From Spinacia oleracea (taxonomy: Eukaryota; Streptophyta; Magnoliopsida; Caryophyllales; Amaranthaceae), in contig NC_079491.1 of assembly GCF_020520425.1 (NCBI RefSeq), positions 32,913,449-32,977,448 of the forward strand: DNA of 64,000 bases, written 5' to 3'. Numbering within the stretch: the stretch's first letter is position 1; each line of letters begins with the position of its first letter. Made by a program: the position numbers and the translations under genes. The notes below the pieces were generated by a model. The model made no database searches, was not told the DNA's origin, and was given only the letters and a program-made list of their open reading frames with translations. Positions 34,475-44,845 of the stretch are shown here, piece by piece.

Positions 34475-35319
34475 CTAGTTTAGTACCCGTGCAACGCACA
34501 ATTATTACTACTTCGTAAATATTTTTATGTAATACTTTTAATGATTTAATAATAATTTACAGAAAAGTGAATAAAATAAAATATATTTCGTAAATGAGTT
34601 CATCAACACCAAGTGATTTAATTTTCCCTAAATAAATAATTAAAAAAATTTTAAAAACATTCAGACATTTTAACACACAAATAAGTTTATTTCAGTCAAA
34701 ATAAGTGTTTTTCAGATAAAATAAGTTGAGACAATATAAGTTCAGACAAAATAAGTCGAATAAAACAAAGCCTTAAGTTAACTAAATTTATCTAAACTTA
34801 AATATATTTCGTAAATGAGTTCATCAACACCAAGTGATTTAATTTTCCCTAAATAAATAATTAAAAAAAATTTAAAAACATTCAGACATTTTAACACACA
34901 AATAAGTTTATTTCAGTCAAAATAAGTTTTTTTCAGATAAAATAAGTTGAGACAATATAAGTTCAGACAAAATAAGTCGAATAAAACAAAGCCTTAAGTT
35001 AACTAAATTTATCTAAACTTATATATTTTTTGAAATAAGTGTTACAAAGAACTTTAAAATGTTGTTAAAAGTTTTGAAAATTCTTTCTTATTTAAGTTAA
35101 TCAATACATAGTACTTTTTTCAAATAATAATTTACATAATACATATGAGAGATATGGACTACAATTAACTTTCTACAATAAGAATTGATAGCTACGACAA
35201 ATTATTTTCTCCCTTTTTGTAAGTTTTATTAATAAAAAAAATTTAAATTTAAAAAAAAAAACCCTAAGGACTCATCAGGAGATGACACGTGTAATTTCTG
35301 GTGTGTCTTTTAGTATACA
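34475..35319 (-). mobile_element. Non-autonomous Helitron A
   Basis: Read on the minus strand it opens TGTATACTAAAAGACACACC (family form TCTATACTAAAA) at 35319. It ends GTGCGTTGCACGGGTACTAA-ACTAG at 34475, with a small GC-rich stem before the terminal CTAG, and lies next to host T as Helitrons do. No Rep/helicase coding. It contains a direct 221-bp duplication and an AATAAGTT-type block. Confidence 0.7.
34581..35022. repeat. 221-bp tandem duplication in Helitron A
   Basis: Two near-identical units, 34581-34801 and 34802-35022, each starting ATATATTTCGTAAATGAG and each holding one AATAAGT-rich hairpin MITE-like block (CAAAATAAGTCGAATAAAAC). Confidence 0.85.
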
Positions 35320-35418
35320 ATTAATAGGTTAGGTCCCGTGCAACGCATGGATGACACTAAATATATTTTTTTCTGTTCTGAATAATTTATTTAAACGAAG
35401 TTTTTAATAAAATAAAAT

Positions 35419-35600
35419 TGTTATGAAATATTATGTGGATGCCCATTATACTCCCTAGTATCTTTCTGGAATATTCTAGATCTAGGGTTTATTGTTTTCC
35501 AAGCAAACCCTATTCTATTGTATGTATATATACCCATTGTTCATGGAATAAGATACACTGTTGTTCTCTCCCAATTTCCTCTCTCTCTCTTTTCACAATA
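35419..35600 (+). repeat. 5' LTR of short-LTR Copia element
   Basis: 182 bp, TGTTATGAAATATTATGTGG to TTTCACAATA, with a TATATATA box near 35525. Confidence 0.88.
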
Positions 35601-37509
35601 CGTTATCAGCACCAAGCCCTAGCCAACTGAGAAACGCTCAATTCGCACACTAAACCAAATCATAAATCATGAAAGATTTGCACACTAAACCAAATTAATT
35701 TACATCTCAAAAGGTACGCTTATACTATACTGTATATACTATACTGATAATTTGTATTCGTATTCTGGATTGGGATTTGCGTCATTATGCTACACCGTAT
35801 ATATTTCTTAAGTCTCGTAGCTAGTTAATACACTAATCCATTCTCCTTATCTTTAATTGTGTTTGATACCCATGGTTACTGAATTTTCGGTTGAATTGTT
35901 TAAATTGGTAATGATAACAAATTAAGGTGAATTTGATACATGCAACAATACTACAATAGTGCATCATCCATATTACTGTAGCATATTATGAATTACTAGT
36001 ATTAGTTGCCTCTGGTTGGGTTAATTAAATCGTTTGACTTTGAGGATTAACCAAATTTAGTATGTGCCAAATAATGTTCATTGTTAATTACTCTTTATTT
36101 TATAAAGCGTGAATGCGATTTTAGTTTCATATTTTACTTGAAAGAAGTATCGTATTTGTTATGGGGTATACTCTGTAAATACTCTGTATCATATATGTTG
36201 ATCGAGTTACAAATTCTATTACTTGAACAGTCTAACTTTGAGTATATCATAGTCGTAACTTATTTGACGCCTGATCGTTTAATGTGAACCATTCAAGGTA
36301 TGTAATTAACTTGTGTAAAGCTATGAGCATGATTATTTAGTATCTATGGGAAGTCGAAATACCTAACATATTATTTGGTTCATTGAAGCATCTTACATTG
36401 CTAAAATCGACTATAATATTTTATATGAGATAGCACTCAACTATTTGAGTATGTGTTTTAAATTATAGAAGTTTGTGCACTAATCTTTATGAGAATGATC
36501 TACTGATGATCACAAAATTACTTATATTATTATGAGTGATATTACTTATACATGCACGATGTCATAATTTTGTTGACCACATGATTGTTTATTGTTGACC
36601 TCAAATTATGCTAGTATTTGTTTGAAGATGCATTTGATGAATTATAGTTTATAATAACTAATTGATTATTATATGAGATACTTATGATTTCTTACAAAAT
36701 ACGTAAGACAAGTAGTGTAATACTAGTAACTTGCAAGATAATGCTCTATAATTTCTTGCTCCCTTACTTTTTTGGGCTAGAAGTTCCAAAATTTGTTCAT
36801 GTTCATGTATTTTAATTAACTTAATACCATGGTCACGTTATTAGTATACTTATGTGTGGATACTATTATGAAAAATAACGTCTTGATTTTAATATAGATG
36901 TGTTGATTGAATTCAATTATACATTGTATTATATACCTACATGAAGTTGGGTGATTGGATTGAATGTAAATAAAACATGAAATTCTCGTACACATGGACT
37001 TGAAACTCCTTAAACTTATGAAGGACCCAAACCCTTAAGACTAATAGGAAGAAATGTACATGACCTAAATATCTAATATTTTCTTTAGTATGTTGACTAG
37101 ATTATCCATCATTCACATAACTGACCTCATAAGCGCAATGTCATGAAAAAAGAATATATACACAATATTTGAAATGCTTATATATTGTATTTTGGGTGGA
37201 TATTCTTGATACCAAACTCTGGATGAGAAGTGGTTATTCATAACTAACTAAACTTACTAGCTCATTCCCAGAAGTGAATGATAAATTACATTCTTGAAAG
37301 AATAATATTATGTTTGCATAATGTTCTTTTACATAATTCATAAAAAAAAAAAAAAAATCATAAGAATTGTAACCGTGAGTACATAATATCTATTTAAGAA
37401 ATAAATAGTTTTATGAGTTTAAGAAATTGAACATGACTTTGTGAGCAACTCGGTTGAAAAATGTATTCATTATGCTCTTACTTTAAAGAATTTTCAACAT
37501 AAAGATTAA

Positions 37510-37812
37510 CTAGTGTATGGCCCGGGCGTTGCTCCGGGTTTTACTTTTAGTCGGGTTTACATTTTCTAAAAATGTGCCCAATTTTAAAAGATTGTATTTT
37601 ACGTTGAAAATATGACATACATTGTATCTAGCTGAGATGGTAGGATGTGAAACTTTTAATCCATGAGGTTTGATGTTCGATCCTTGCTACATGCTTTTTT
37701 GGTTGTCAATAACATACCATGATGCTTATTAGTGATGACATGGCGTAATACGGAAGGAGTCTACGTGACACATATACATTTTCACAAACGCCTTTTAATA
37801 TATTAGTATAGA
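37510..37812 (-). mobile_element. Small non-autonomous Helitron D (303 bp)
   Basis: On the minus strand it opens TCTATACTAATATATTAAAA at 37812. It ends CCCGGAGCAACGCCCGGGCC-ATACACTAG at 37510: an 18-bp GC-rich hairpin, a short spacer, and CTAG. It sits exactly between host A and T with no target duplication. These are the textbook Helitron ends. It has no coding capacity. Confidence 0.88.
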
Positions 37813-40800
37813 TATAATGGGCCAAGAGAAATAGGCAAGAGTTTTATAAGAATAATTCTACTTTGCTTGATACATGAAATTGCCAAAAGAATTTATGGCT
37901 TAAAAGATGTAAGAGTTCTAAAGGTTGTTAGATTAAATTCATACCCCCATATGCAAGGATTAGGGGGAGATTGTATGTATTCCATTATTTTATGTAATCC
38001 TTGCACATGAATAATAAAATACATTGATGGTTAGTTTGGTACATACATTAGCATAAATATCAATGATTTATTTAATAGAGGTGCTCACATGATAATATTT
38101 AGAATGATACCATCCTGATGATGGATATGAATAAATGTCATTGACTATATATCAACTGTAAATGCTCCAATCATATTTGATGTCAGGACAACATCGGTTG
38201 CTAATGAACTTAGAGCACACCTGAAGCGTGGTAGATCAATAGTTTCCAAAGATTAGAATCTTTGAGAAAGGAAAGGAGCAACAATTGATAATGGCAAATT
38301 CGAGGAAGTGATACATTCTGATAGATCTCAAGAAAAGATTATGTTTAGTTAAAAATTGATATACACCATGATTATATACAATACTCCAGAAGAGCATAAA
38401 ATGTCTAACAAGATTAGCATGTATCAAGATTATAATCAATGCTCCGACAGAGTATGACTTATTATTGGATCAAATATTAGTTGAATGTCTTGCCAATTGT
38501 AGAAAGAAACACATGTTAGTGTTCTTATATCACATCATATTCATGGCCATGTGTAAAAGTATGTCTAATAAAGTGATCACTAGTGTTGGAAAACAGACTA
38601 GAATTTAAATACGGAAAATTGATTGAATGTGATAATTAAATTAGGCCATTCGGGTTTAATAATTACCCGTTGTGAAAACCTGAAGTTTCATTTGATTTGA
38701 AAGAAATAATGCGTTGAAGCTCTCTCATGTTAGATATATGAAATGAATTGAATGGCAAGACATAACATTGATATTGAGCTATATTTGGATTGTGATTTTA
38801 ATAGTTTGTTTTGAAGAAAAATATCAAGAGATTGTATATTAATTTTGAACAACTTTGTATGTGAACATGTAATAAGTGACCAGAAGTTCACCAGAATTGC
38901 TTATATGTTGTTCAATATTAGGTGATTGGAAGCTTACCAAATTAACTTTTAAGTGAAAAGTTTTGGGTAACTCTCACTATTAAAGTTTCTGGGGATCCAG
39001 AAGATCACCGTCTAGTGGAATTGCATAAAAGTTATTTATGTTTATATAACAATCTCTTGATGAGGCTATTATCAGTCAGCACAAGAAGAAAGAAAATAAA
39101 TGATAAATAACAGCACAATATACTCCTCCCCATGGATAATACTCTCCAGAAGAGATAAATTTTGTTGAATATGATCCTCCCAATGAAATGAAATTTGTTG
39201 CACAATTAAATACTAAGTTGGTTAAGAATCTTGATGCCCCTATATTTGAGATATTTTACCAATTTAGGGGGAGAAGAATTGGAGTAAGTTGGCAAAATTG
39301 CAAAATGTTGAATTTATAAGTTGATCCCTATAATGGTAATTAAAAAGTTATATGCTAACTTTTGTCTATATTATCAAGATATGTTGCACATCTATGATTT
39401 GATTTGTATACAGTTACAACCCATTCAGAGGCATAGAGAGATACATTTTGGTCATAATGATAGTGATATTGTGTGCATACATTGAGATAGATCTTGCCAA
39501 TTTTTCTTTAACCACTACACCTGGAGTGTATATTGTATGATCGGTTCCAATGTAAAGATGTTGTACATGGCAAGATAGTGCAGTTGACAGTCTTGAGACT
39601 TTTGAATTGTAATAATAATAATAAAATAATGATACCATAGTGTATGAAATGCCCAAAAGGTGGTATAGATATCTGAATTACAATAGATGGCCTATGATAT
39701 GAGAAAAGTATAATAATGGTACCAATTGGAAATGTATTCAGATATCATTGTAAAATAGCATGCGAAATGTATTTTGGAAGAATTATATGATACCGGTATA
39801 TGATGGAACCGATGAATAATTTGCATATGCATGAAAGAATGGACTTGTGAATAAGGGATCTGAAAAATATGTCCATTATAATGTCGACATAATGATAATG
39901 ATCAATGGCTTATCATGGACCAGAAGTCCAACGGAATATGAATGATGATAAGCACAAATTTATCGTGGGCCAGAAGTCCAGCAAAGAAAATGGATTTTTA
40001 AATCCACACTGTATAGTGTCTTATATTTTTAAGTCTTACATTCATGTGCATGTTTAAGTCGTAGGTAAATGCATTACTCATTGCATGCGTATGAAGTAGT
40101 TAGATGCATTACTCATTATATATATTTTTGTTCAAAATTTCATCAAGAATTCTACAGCTCATATTGCATGCACTAGCTTTCATACAATAAATGTGGTGTA
40201 TGTAAATGTTCGTCCACATATAGCATAGTAAGACGAACTTACTTACAAGGAGACATTTATACTCCAATGGGATTATAGTTGTGACGAAGTTATATATGAC
40301 ATCGATCTAATATCATGTTATGAATCATTCAAGAAGAGTCCATGAAGAACTTATACACAATGTTTAAATATCTAGCCCTTCAAATTTAATTATATTTTGA
40401 ATATCTCATTATGAACGTTATTATGAAAACTCATGACGTTTGTGATTAAATATCGACATCTCAACCTGAAGTTTGAGTATGTGAGAGTTAATCAGTATTT
40501 GTGTTCATGGGAGAACTCTCGTATTAAATATAAAATGTCTAAAGAATAGCAATGAGAAATCTTTTAGTGAGGTTATTTTTCTTATGGTCCAGAAGAACCA
40601 TGAACAAAGTATGTAATTAGTTACGTTATATTACTAATTCATATAAGATTGGACAATGATATTTGATGACGTGTTGCCATAAAATTATGATTATAAAACG
40701 CATGATCAATATTGATCGATTTATACTATTTATGACCTCCCGTAGAAGGTATATATCTCCATTATGATGGCTAAAAGTTTGTAATATCATGTACAAGAAA

Positions 40801-41323
40801 TTGTATTTATCTCACATGAATAGATGACCTATAAGGGTATTGCATTTGACTATTTGAGAACAGAGATATCGAATGAGATAGAGAGAAACACATGTTACAT
40901 GTATTATTTTCAAAAGAATGGTGATACGAACATTTAGCTCATCTATTCAAGTGAAGATTTGAAGATTCAAGCAATTTTTGGAGAATCAATTATCAAGGAA
41001 CCCCCTACTGCAGATTTTAGATCTTGTATTCATCGTCAATCTCGTTATATTTGAGAAGCTACTCAACAATATTGGATTGATTGCACCAGAAGATTTAAAA
41101 TGTGTTATTCATCAGGGGGAGAAATACGTGTTGCACTCTTTTTCCCTTAACCTAGGTTTTGTCCCACTGGATTTTCCTGGTAAGGTTTTTAATGAGGCAA
41201 CATCTCAAGCGTATTATGAAGAATGATGTACTCTTTTTTCTTCACTAAGTTTTTATCCCACAGAGTTTTCCTAGTAAGGTTTTAACGAGGCATAATCTTC
41301 AATAAAGGACATCCAAGGGGGAG

Positions 41324-41505
41324 TGTTATGAAATATTATGTGGATGCCCATTATACTCCCTAGTATCTTTCTGGAATATTCTAGATCTAGGGTTTATTGT
41401 TTTCCAAGCAAACCCTATTCTATTGTATGTATATATACCCATTGTTCATGGAATAAGATACACTGTTGTTCTCTCCCAATTTCCTCTCTCTCTCTTTTCA
41501 CAACA
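41324..41505 (+). repeat. 3' LTR of short-LTR Copia element
   Basis: 182 bp, matching the 5' LTR, ending TTTCACAACA and followed by AAAAT. Confidence 0.88.
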
Positions 41506-41560
41506 AAAATCAATTATTATCAACGGTTGTTGGAAAAATAAGAGAATATTATTATTATTT

Positions 41561-41585
41561 GGATATGCTTGAGCTTATTGATGAA
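41561..41585 (+). repeat. 25-bp direct repeat, right copy
   Basis: Second copy of the host coding segment at 34450-34474, preceded by TTATTATTATTT and followed by the continuing SPO11-like frame (TGGTTTCGATCC). Confidence 0.95.
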
Positions 41586-42630
41586 TGGTTTCGATCCCAT
41601 GAAATAATGTCCATAGCTATTCGGATTCCACGTAGGACCGGATATGATGATGTTGTGTTTGTAGATTCTATTAGTAGGTTTGTTCATTCTGGAAGAATAA
41701 GAGTGGTCTCGGGTAAAATTGGGTGTATTGTCACAAGTCTTCTAAAGATTGTAAAACAGTGTGTTGATTGTGGAAGATAGTAGTTTATGCACGCCTCACA
41801 AATTCTATTATTTACTCAATAATGATGCATCTTGCAAGTGTAGAGATTACGTAACACCAGATAATGTGAATAATTGGTTGATTGATTTATGCTGCTTGTT
41901 TAGGTGTACTAGGAAATATTTGAAATTGAATTATGGGTCTTCCAATTGTGTATTCGGTGGGTGTCTTCAGTATGAAGAAATTGACGTTCATGGCAAAACA
42001 CATGTGACATATTGCTCTGGGATGTTAAGGTCGTATCGGTTGCATTTAGATCATATTCAAAGCGTCCAAACTGCAAAGTCTTGTCCTGCTGATTTTATAC
42101 TTATCGTTGAAAAACTTGTTGTTCTTGAAAGCTTAATAGAAGAGAAGTTTTGTCACACGTTTCCTTGTGTTTTGGTTACTGGTTGTGGCCAGCCTGACGT
42201 TCAATGTCGGATGTTCGTCAAGATGTTACATGATGCGCTACGGATCCCTATTTGTGTCTTGGTTGATTTTAATGCTTACGGGATAAAGATTATGAGATCT
42301 TATAAGGTTGTCTCATTTAGTTTAGCATATGAAAATTACAGATGAACAGTTTCAAATCTGAAGTTTGTTGGACTCTCTGGCAAGGATTTACAAGAATACA
42401 GTATTCAGATTAGTAAGTTCATGGACATGCCTATGAAAGAGTTACGAAAAGCAAATTCTTTGAGAAATGAGAAGTGGGTAAAAGATACAGAAGATGTTTC
42501 TAATTCACTTTCGTGTAATATTGCATGGTCGAAGAAAGCTGATATTGAGGTTTTGGACATTGAAAAGAGGTTTTGTTGTCTTGCTAAAGAATATCTTCCT
42601 AATAAGGTGAAAGAAGTCTTGGGCAAATGA

Positions 42631-43127
42631 TCAATTTTGGGGATTTTTAAATGATGCTTTGTATTAGTTTAGGGAGGTAAAGTAGAGAAGAAGAATTAAA
42701 AATGTATAGAATCAATTGCTAAATGTGAAACTTATATGAGTATGCGATGGAAAGTTTACCTTCAATACCATATCATTTGCTTTATAGATACTGCCTCTAT
42801 TTTCCTTTTTGAATTTTTTGCATTAAAAGCCTTAGTTTTTATCTTATGAATGGATAGAGTTGCTGGGACGAAAGACTTGCGTGCCACTTTCACTTCAAAA
42901 ATATATAGTACATATTTGGAACCTTTATTTATTAGGAGTTATATTTATCATTGTTTATACTCCTTCCAGGGAAGGAGTTTTTCATGGTTCCAACCATGTG
43001 AGTTGGAGATAATAAGCTAGGTTGCATGGAAACGGGAAACGGAAACGGAAGCGGGGAAACAGAGATACGGGGAAACTTCAAATTCAAAATTGTAAAATAC
43101 GGGGAAACGACTTAAATATATAAATAG
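42631..43127. other. 3' flank of SPO11-like pseudogene
   Basis: AT-rich sequence without a gene. At 43022-43112 there is a small cluster of GGGGAAAC / GGAAACGG units, about eight in 90 bp, of unknown origin. Confidence 0.45.
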
Positions 43128-43868
43128 CTAGCTTAGAACTCGTGTAACGCGGATATGAAATTAAAATTTATTTACGGAGTATTATAATTACTCGTAAATA
43201 ATATTATAAATATGAAATATTTTTAATGAACTAATATTTTGTTACGATGTAGTAAAATTTTGAATTTGTATAAGACACAATTAGTTCAAAGTGGTCAATT
43301 AAATATGAATTATACTACGTACGTAAACTACACATTGAACATCAATATTTTTAATTTATTTTCACTTTTTTCGGGAAAATTGAATTGAAATTATGTTTAA
43401 TAATAAGTTTAGTTTAAGAAACATAAGAGTTAAATGATTTCTCTAAATTTTTATATTGCAGTTGAAATTCATTTGTTAAGATTGTAAAATCATATATTTT
43501 TGTGATAGTAATTAGTAACATATAAACCAATATTAGAAAATCAATAGTATTAGTACAGTGTATAATTTGCAATTTTTTCCATGTTACGTGATTGATATTT
43601 TTCATATTAATATTAGAAAATCAATAGTAATAGTGCAGTGTATTATTTTCGATTCTTGCCATGATAAATGAACTCGTAATATTACTTGTAATATACTTCG
43701 TATATTGTTCTATGATATGGAAGGAAACAAATTAGAAAATTTATAGTTTTTAAAAGTTTCTTTGATGGAGTAGACATTATAAAATTAAATTAAATTAAAT
43801 TAAAAAAAGAAGTCAAAGACACATCGAGAGATGACACGTGTCAATCATGATGTGTATTTTAGTATATA
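43128..43868 (-). mobile_element. Non-autonomous Helitron C
   Basis: The left end CTAGCTTAGAACTCGTGTAA aligns with the 3' end of Helitron A. The right end GATGACACGTGTCAATCATG then ATGTGTATTTTAGTATATA aligns with its 5' end (GATGACACGTGTAATTTCTG...). Terminal bases are mutated, so it is older than D. No coding capacity. Confidence 0.6.
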
Positions 43869-44845
43869 TAGTTATTGAAGTTATTGATTGATTAAAAAAT
43901 ATATATTTAATTAGATAATAAAAAAAAGTTGTTTAACATATGATTAATTATTAATGAATAATTTTTAAAATTTAAAAAATAATTTTCAAAATATTATTAC
44001 GAGGTAAAGTAAGGAGAAGAGATAAAATAAATAAAAATCCATTGTCATTATAAACACAAATTTAACGTCAAAGTTTTGTGTACAATGTTCTAATTAGTGG
44101 CATTTATGATATTTTTAATGCATACAGTCATATCCATATTTTGTTGGCTATACAGTTAGACCCCGTTTGGTTCGACCACAGGTATAAGGTATATGTTTGA
44201 GTATTAAACCCCATGAGTTTATAATCAACGATACATAGAAAATCATAACTTATTCTACCTGTTTGGTAAAATAAACCCATGGGTTTATAATTAACTCATC
44301 ATCCATTTTTAGAAAAGATCATTAATTTCAAACGAAAATACATAAATTCTTCCCATTTTTCTGAGCCAAGAATACTTTTGAGACTTCTAGGGTGGACATG
44401 AACTGAATTGTTTGTGAACACAATTAATATTCGGCTTGGTTAAAGTTCGATTCAAGTTTGGTTCATTATAACCGAGCCGATTTCGAGCTCGAAAATGTAG
44501 TTCGATTAATTAACTAGTCAAACTCAAAATTTATGGATTTCGGCTCGAAAACTTTATCAAGATAGTTTTCCCAAAATGTAATTTTAGAATCAATTGATTG
44601 AGGGCAAAAATCAGCTCTTTTAATTATATTTCCCAATATGTACTTAATTACAGTGTATATTGCACTCCGTATTCTCTCTCTCTCTCTCTTTTTTTCTTTT
44701 TTTTTTTTTATTGAAGTTGGTTTCTTTTCCTTCTTACTCTTGAATCTTGAAATAAAGATTACTAATTCCAACATGTGGTATCAAGTACATATACATCTCT
44801 AATTATAAGTAGCTATAATTGTTCGCATTTAATTAATTAACACTG
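43869..44845. other. Intergenic AT-rich sequence
   Basis: No gene seen. It includes CCCCGTTTGGTTCG at 44162, a phrase common at the ends of plant hAT-type MITEs, but no matching opposite end. A CT repeat (TCTCTCTCTCTC) is at ~44675. Confidence 0.4.

Larger units (their letters stand above)
35419..41505 (+). mobile_element. Copia LTR element, non-coding, with short LTRs
   Basis: 6087-bp element with 182-bp LTRs and the 5-bp duplication AAAAT (35414-35418 and 41506-41510). A purine tract (CCAAGGGGGAG) precedes the 3' LTR, and a CGTTATCAGCACC site that may serve as primer site follows the 5' LTR. The ~5.7-kb interior is broken: no gag or pol ORF of useful length, only weak Copia-like traces. 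The two LTRs look identical except at one position near their ends, so insertion was recent (a few hundred thousand years at most, imprecise because the LTRs are short). A Helitron sits inside at 37510-37812. Confidence 0.85.
35324..41560 (-). mobile_element. Second Helitron end (B), split by a Copia element
   Basis: ATAGGTTAGGTCCCGTGCAA at 35324 aligns with CTAGTTTAGTACCCGTGCAA of Helitron A, so a second, more diverged 3' end lies directly beside the 5' end of A. The sequence continues to 35418, is broken by a Copia insertion (35419-41505), and resumes at 41506 up to the 25-bp repeat. No clear 5' terminus (TCTATACTA) is visible at the right, so B is probably truncated. Confidence 0.45.
34325..42630 (+). 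pseudogene. SPO11/TOP6A-like gene, interrupted and decayed
   Basis: Relative of SPO11 / DNA topoisomerase VI subunit A, which makes double-strand breaks by a tyrosine attack. The coding parts are 34325-34474 and 41586-42627, together about 397 codons, close to the family's 360-430. A FYYLL segment (~41801) fits the catalytic Tyr region. The Toprim domain shows FILIVEK, PCVLVTGCGQPDV and VLVDFNAYGIKIM; the family's last motif is usually VDSDPYG or VDWNPAG. C-terminal FVGLSGKDL and KEYLPNKV also fit. There is a frameshift near 41760 and an in-frame TGA at 42343-42345. A ~7.1-kb Helitron/Copia nest splits it after codon 50, and an Athila element sits upstream of the ATG. No introns are visible. 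It may be a retrocopy or an intron-poor divergent paralogue. Confidence 0.72.

Noticed and set aside
34450-41585. 25-bp repeat as the target duplication of a LINE
   Set aside because: No poly-A tail or LINE coding sequence at either edge, and the left edge is a Helitron end.
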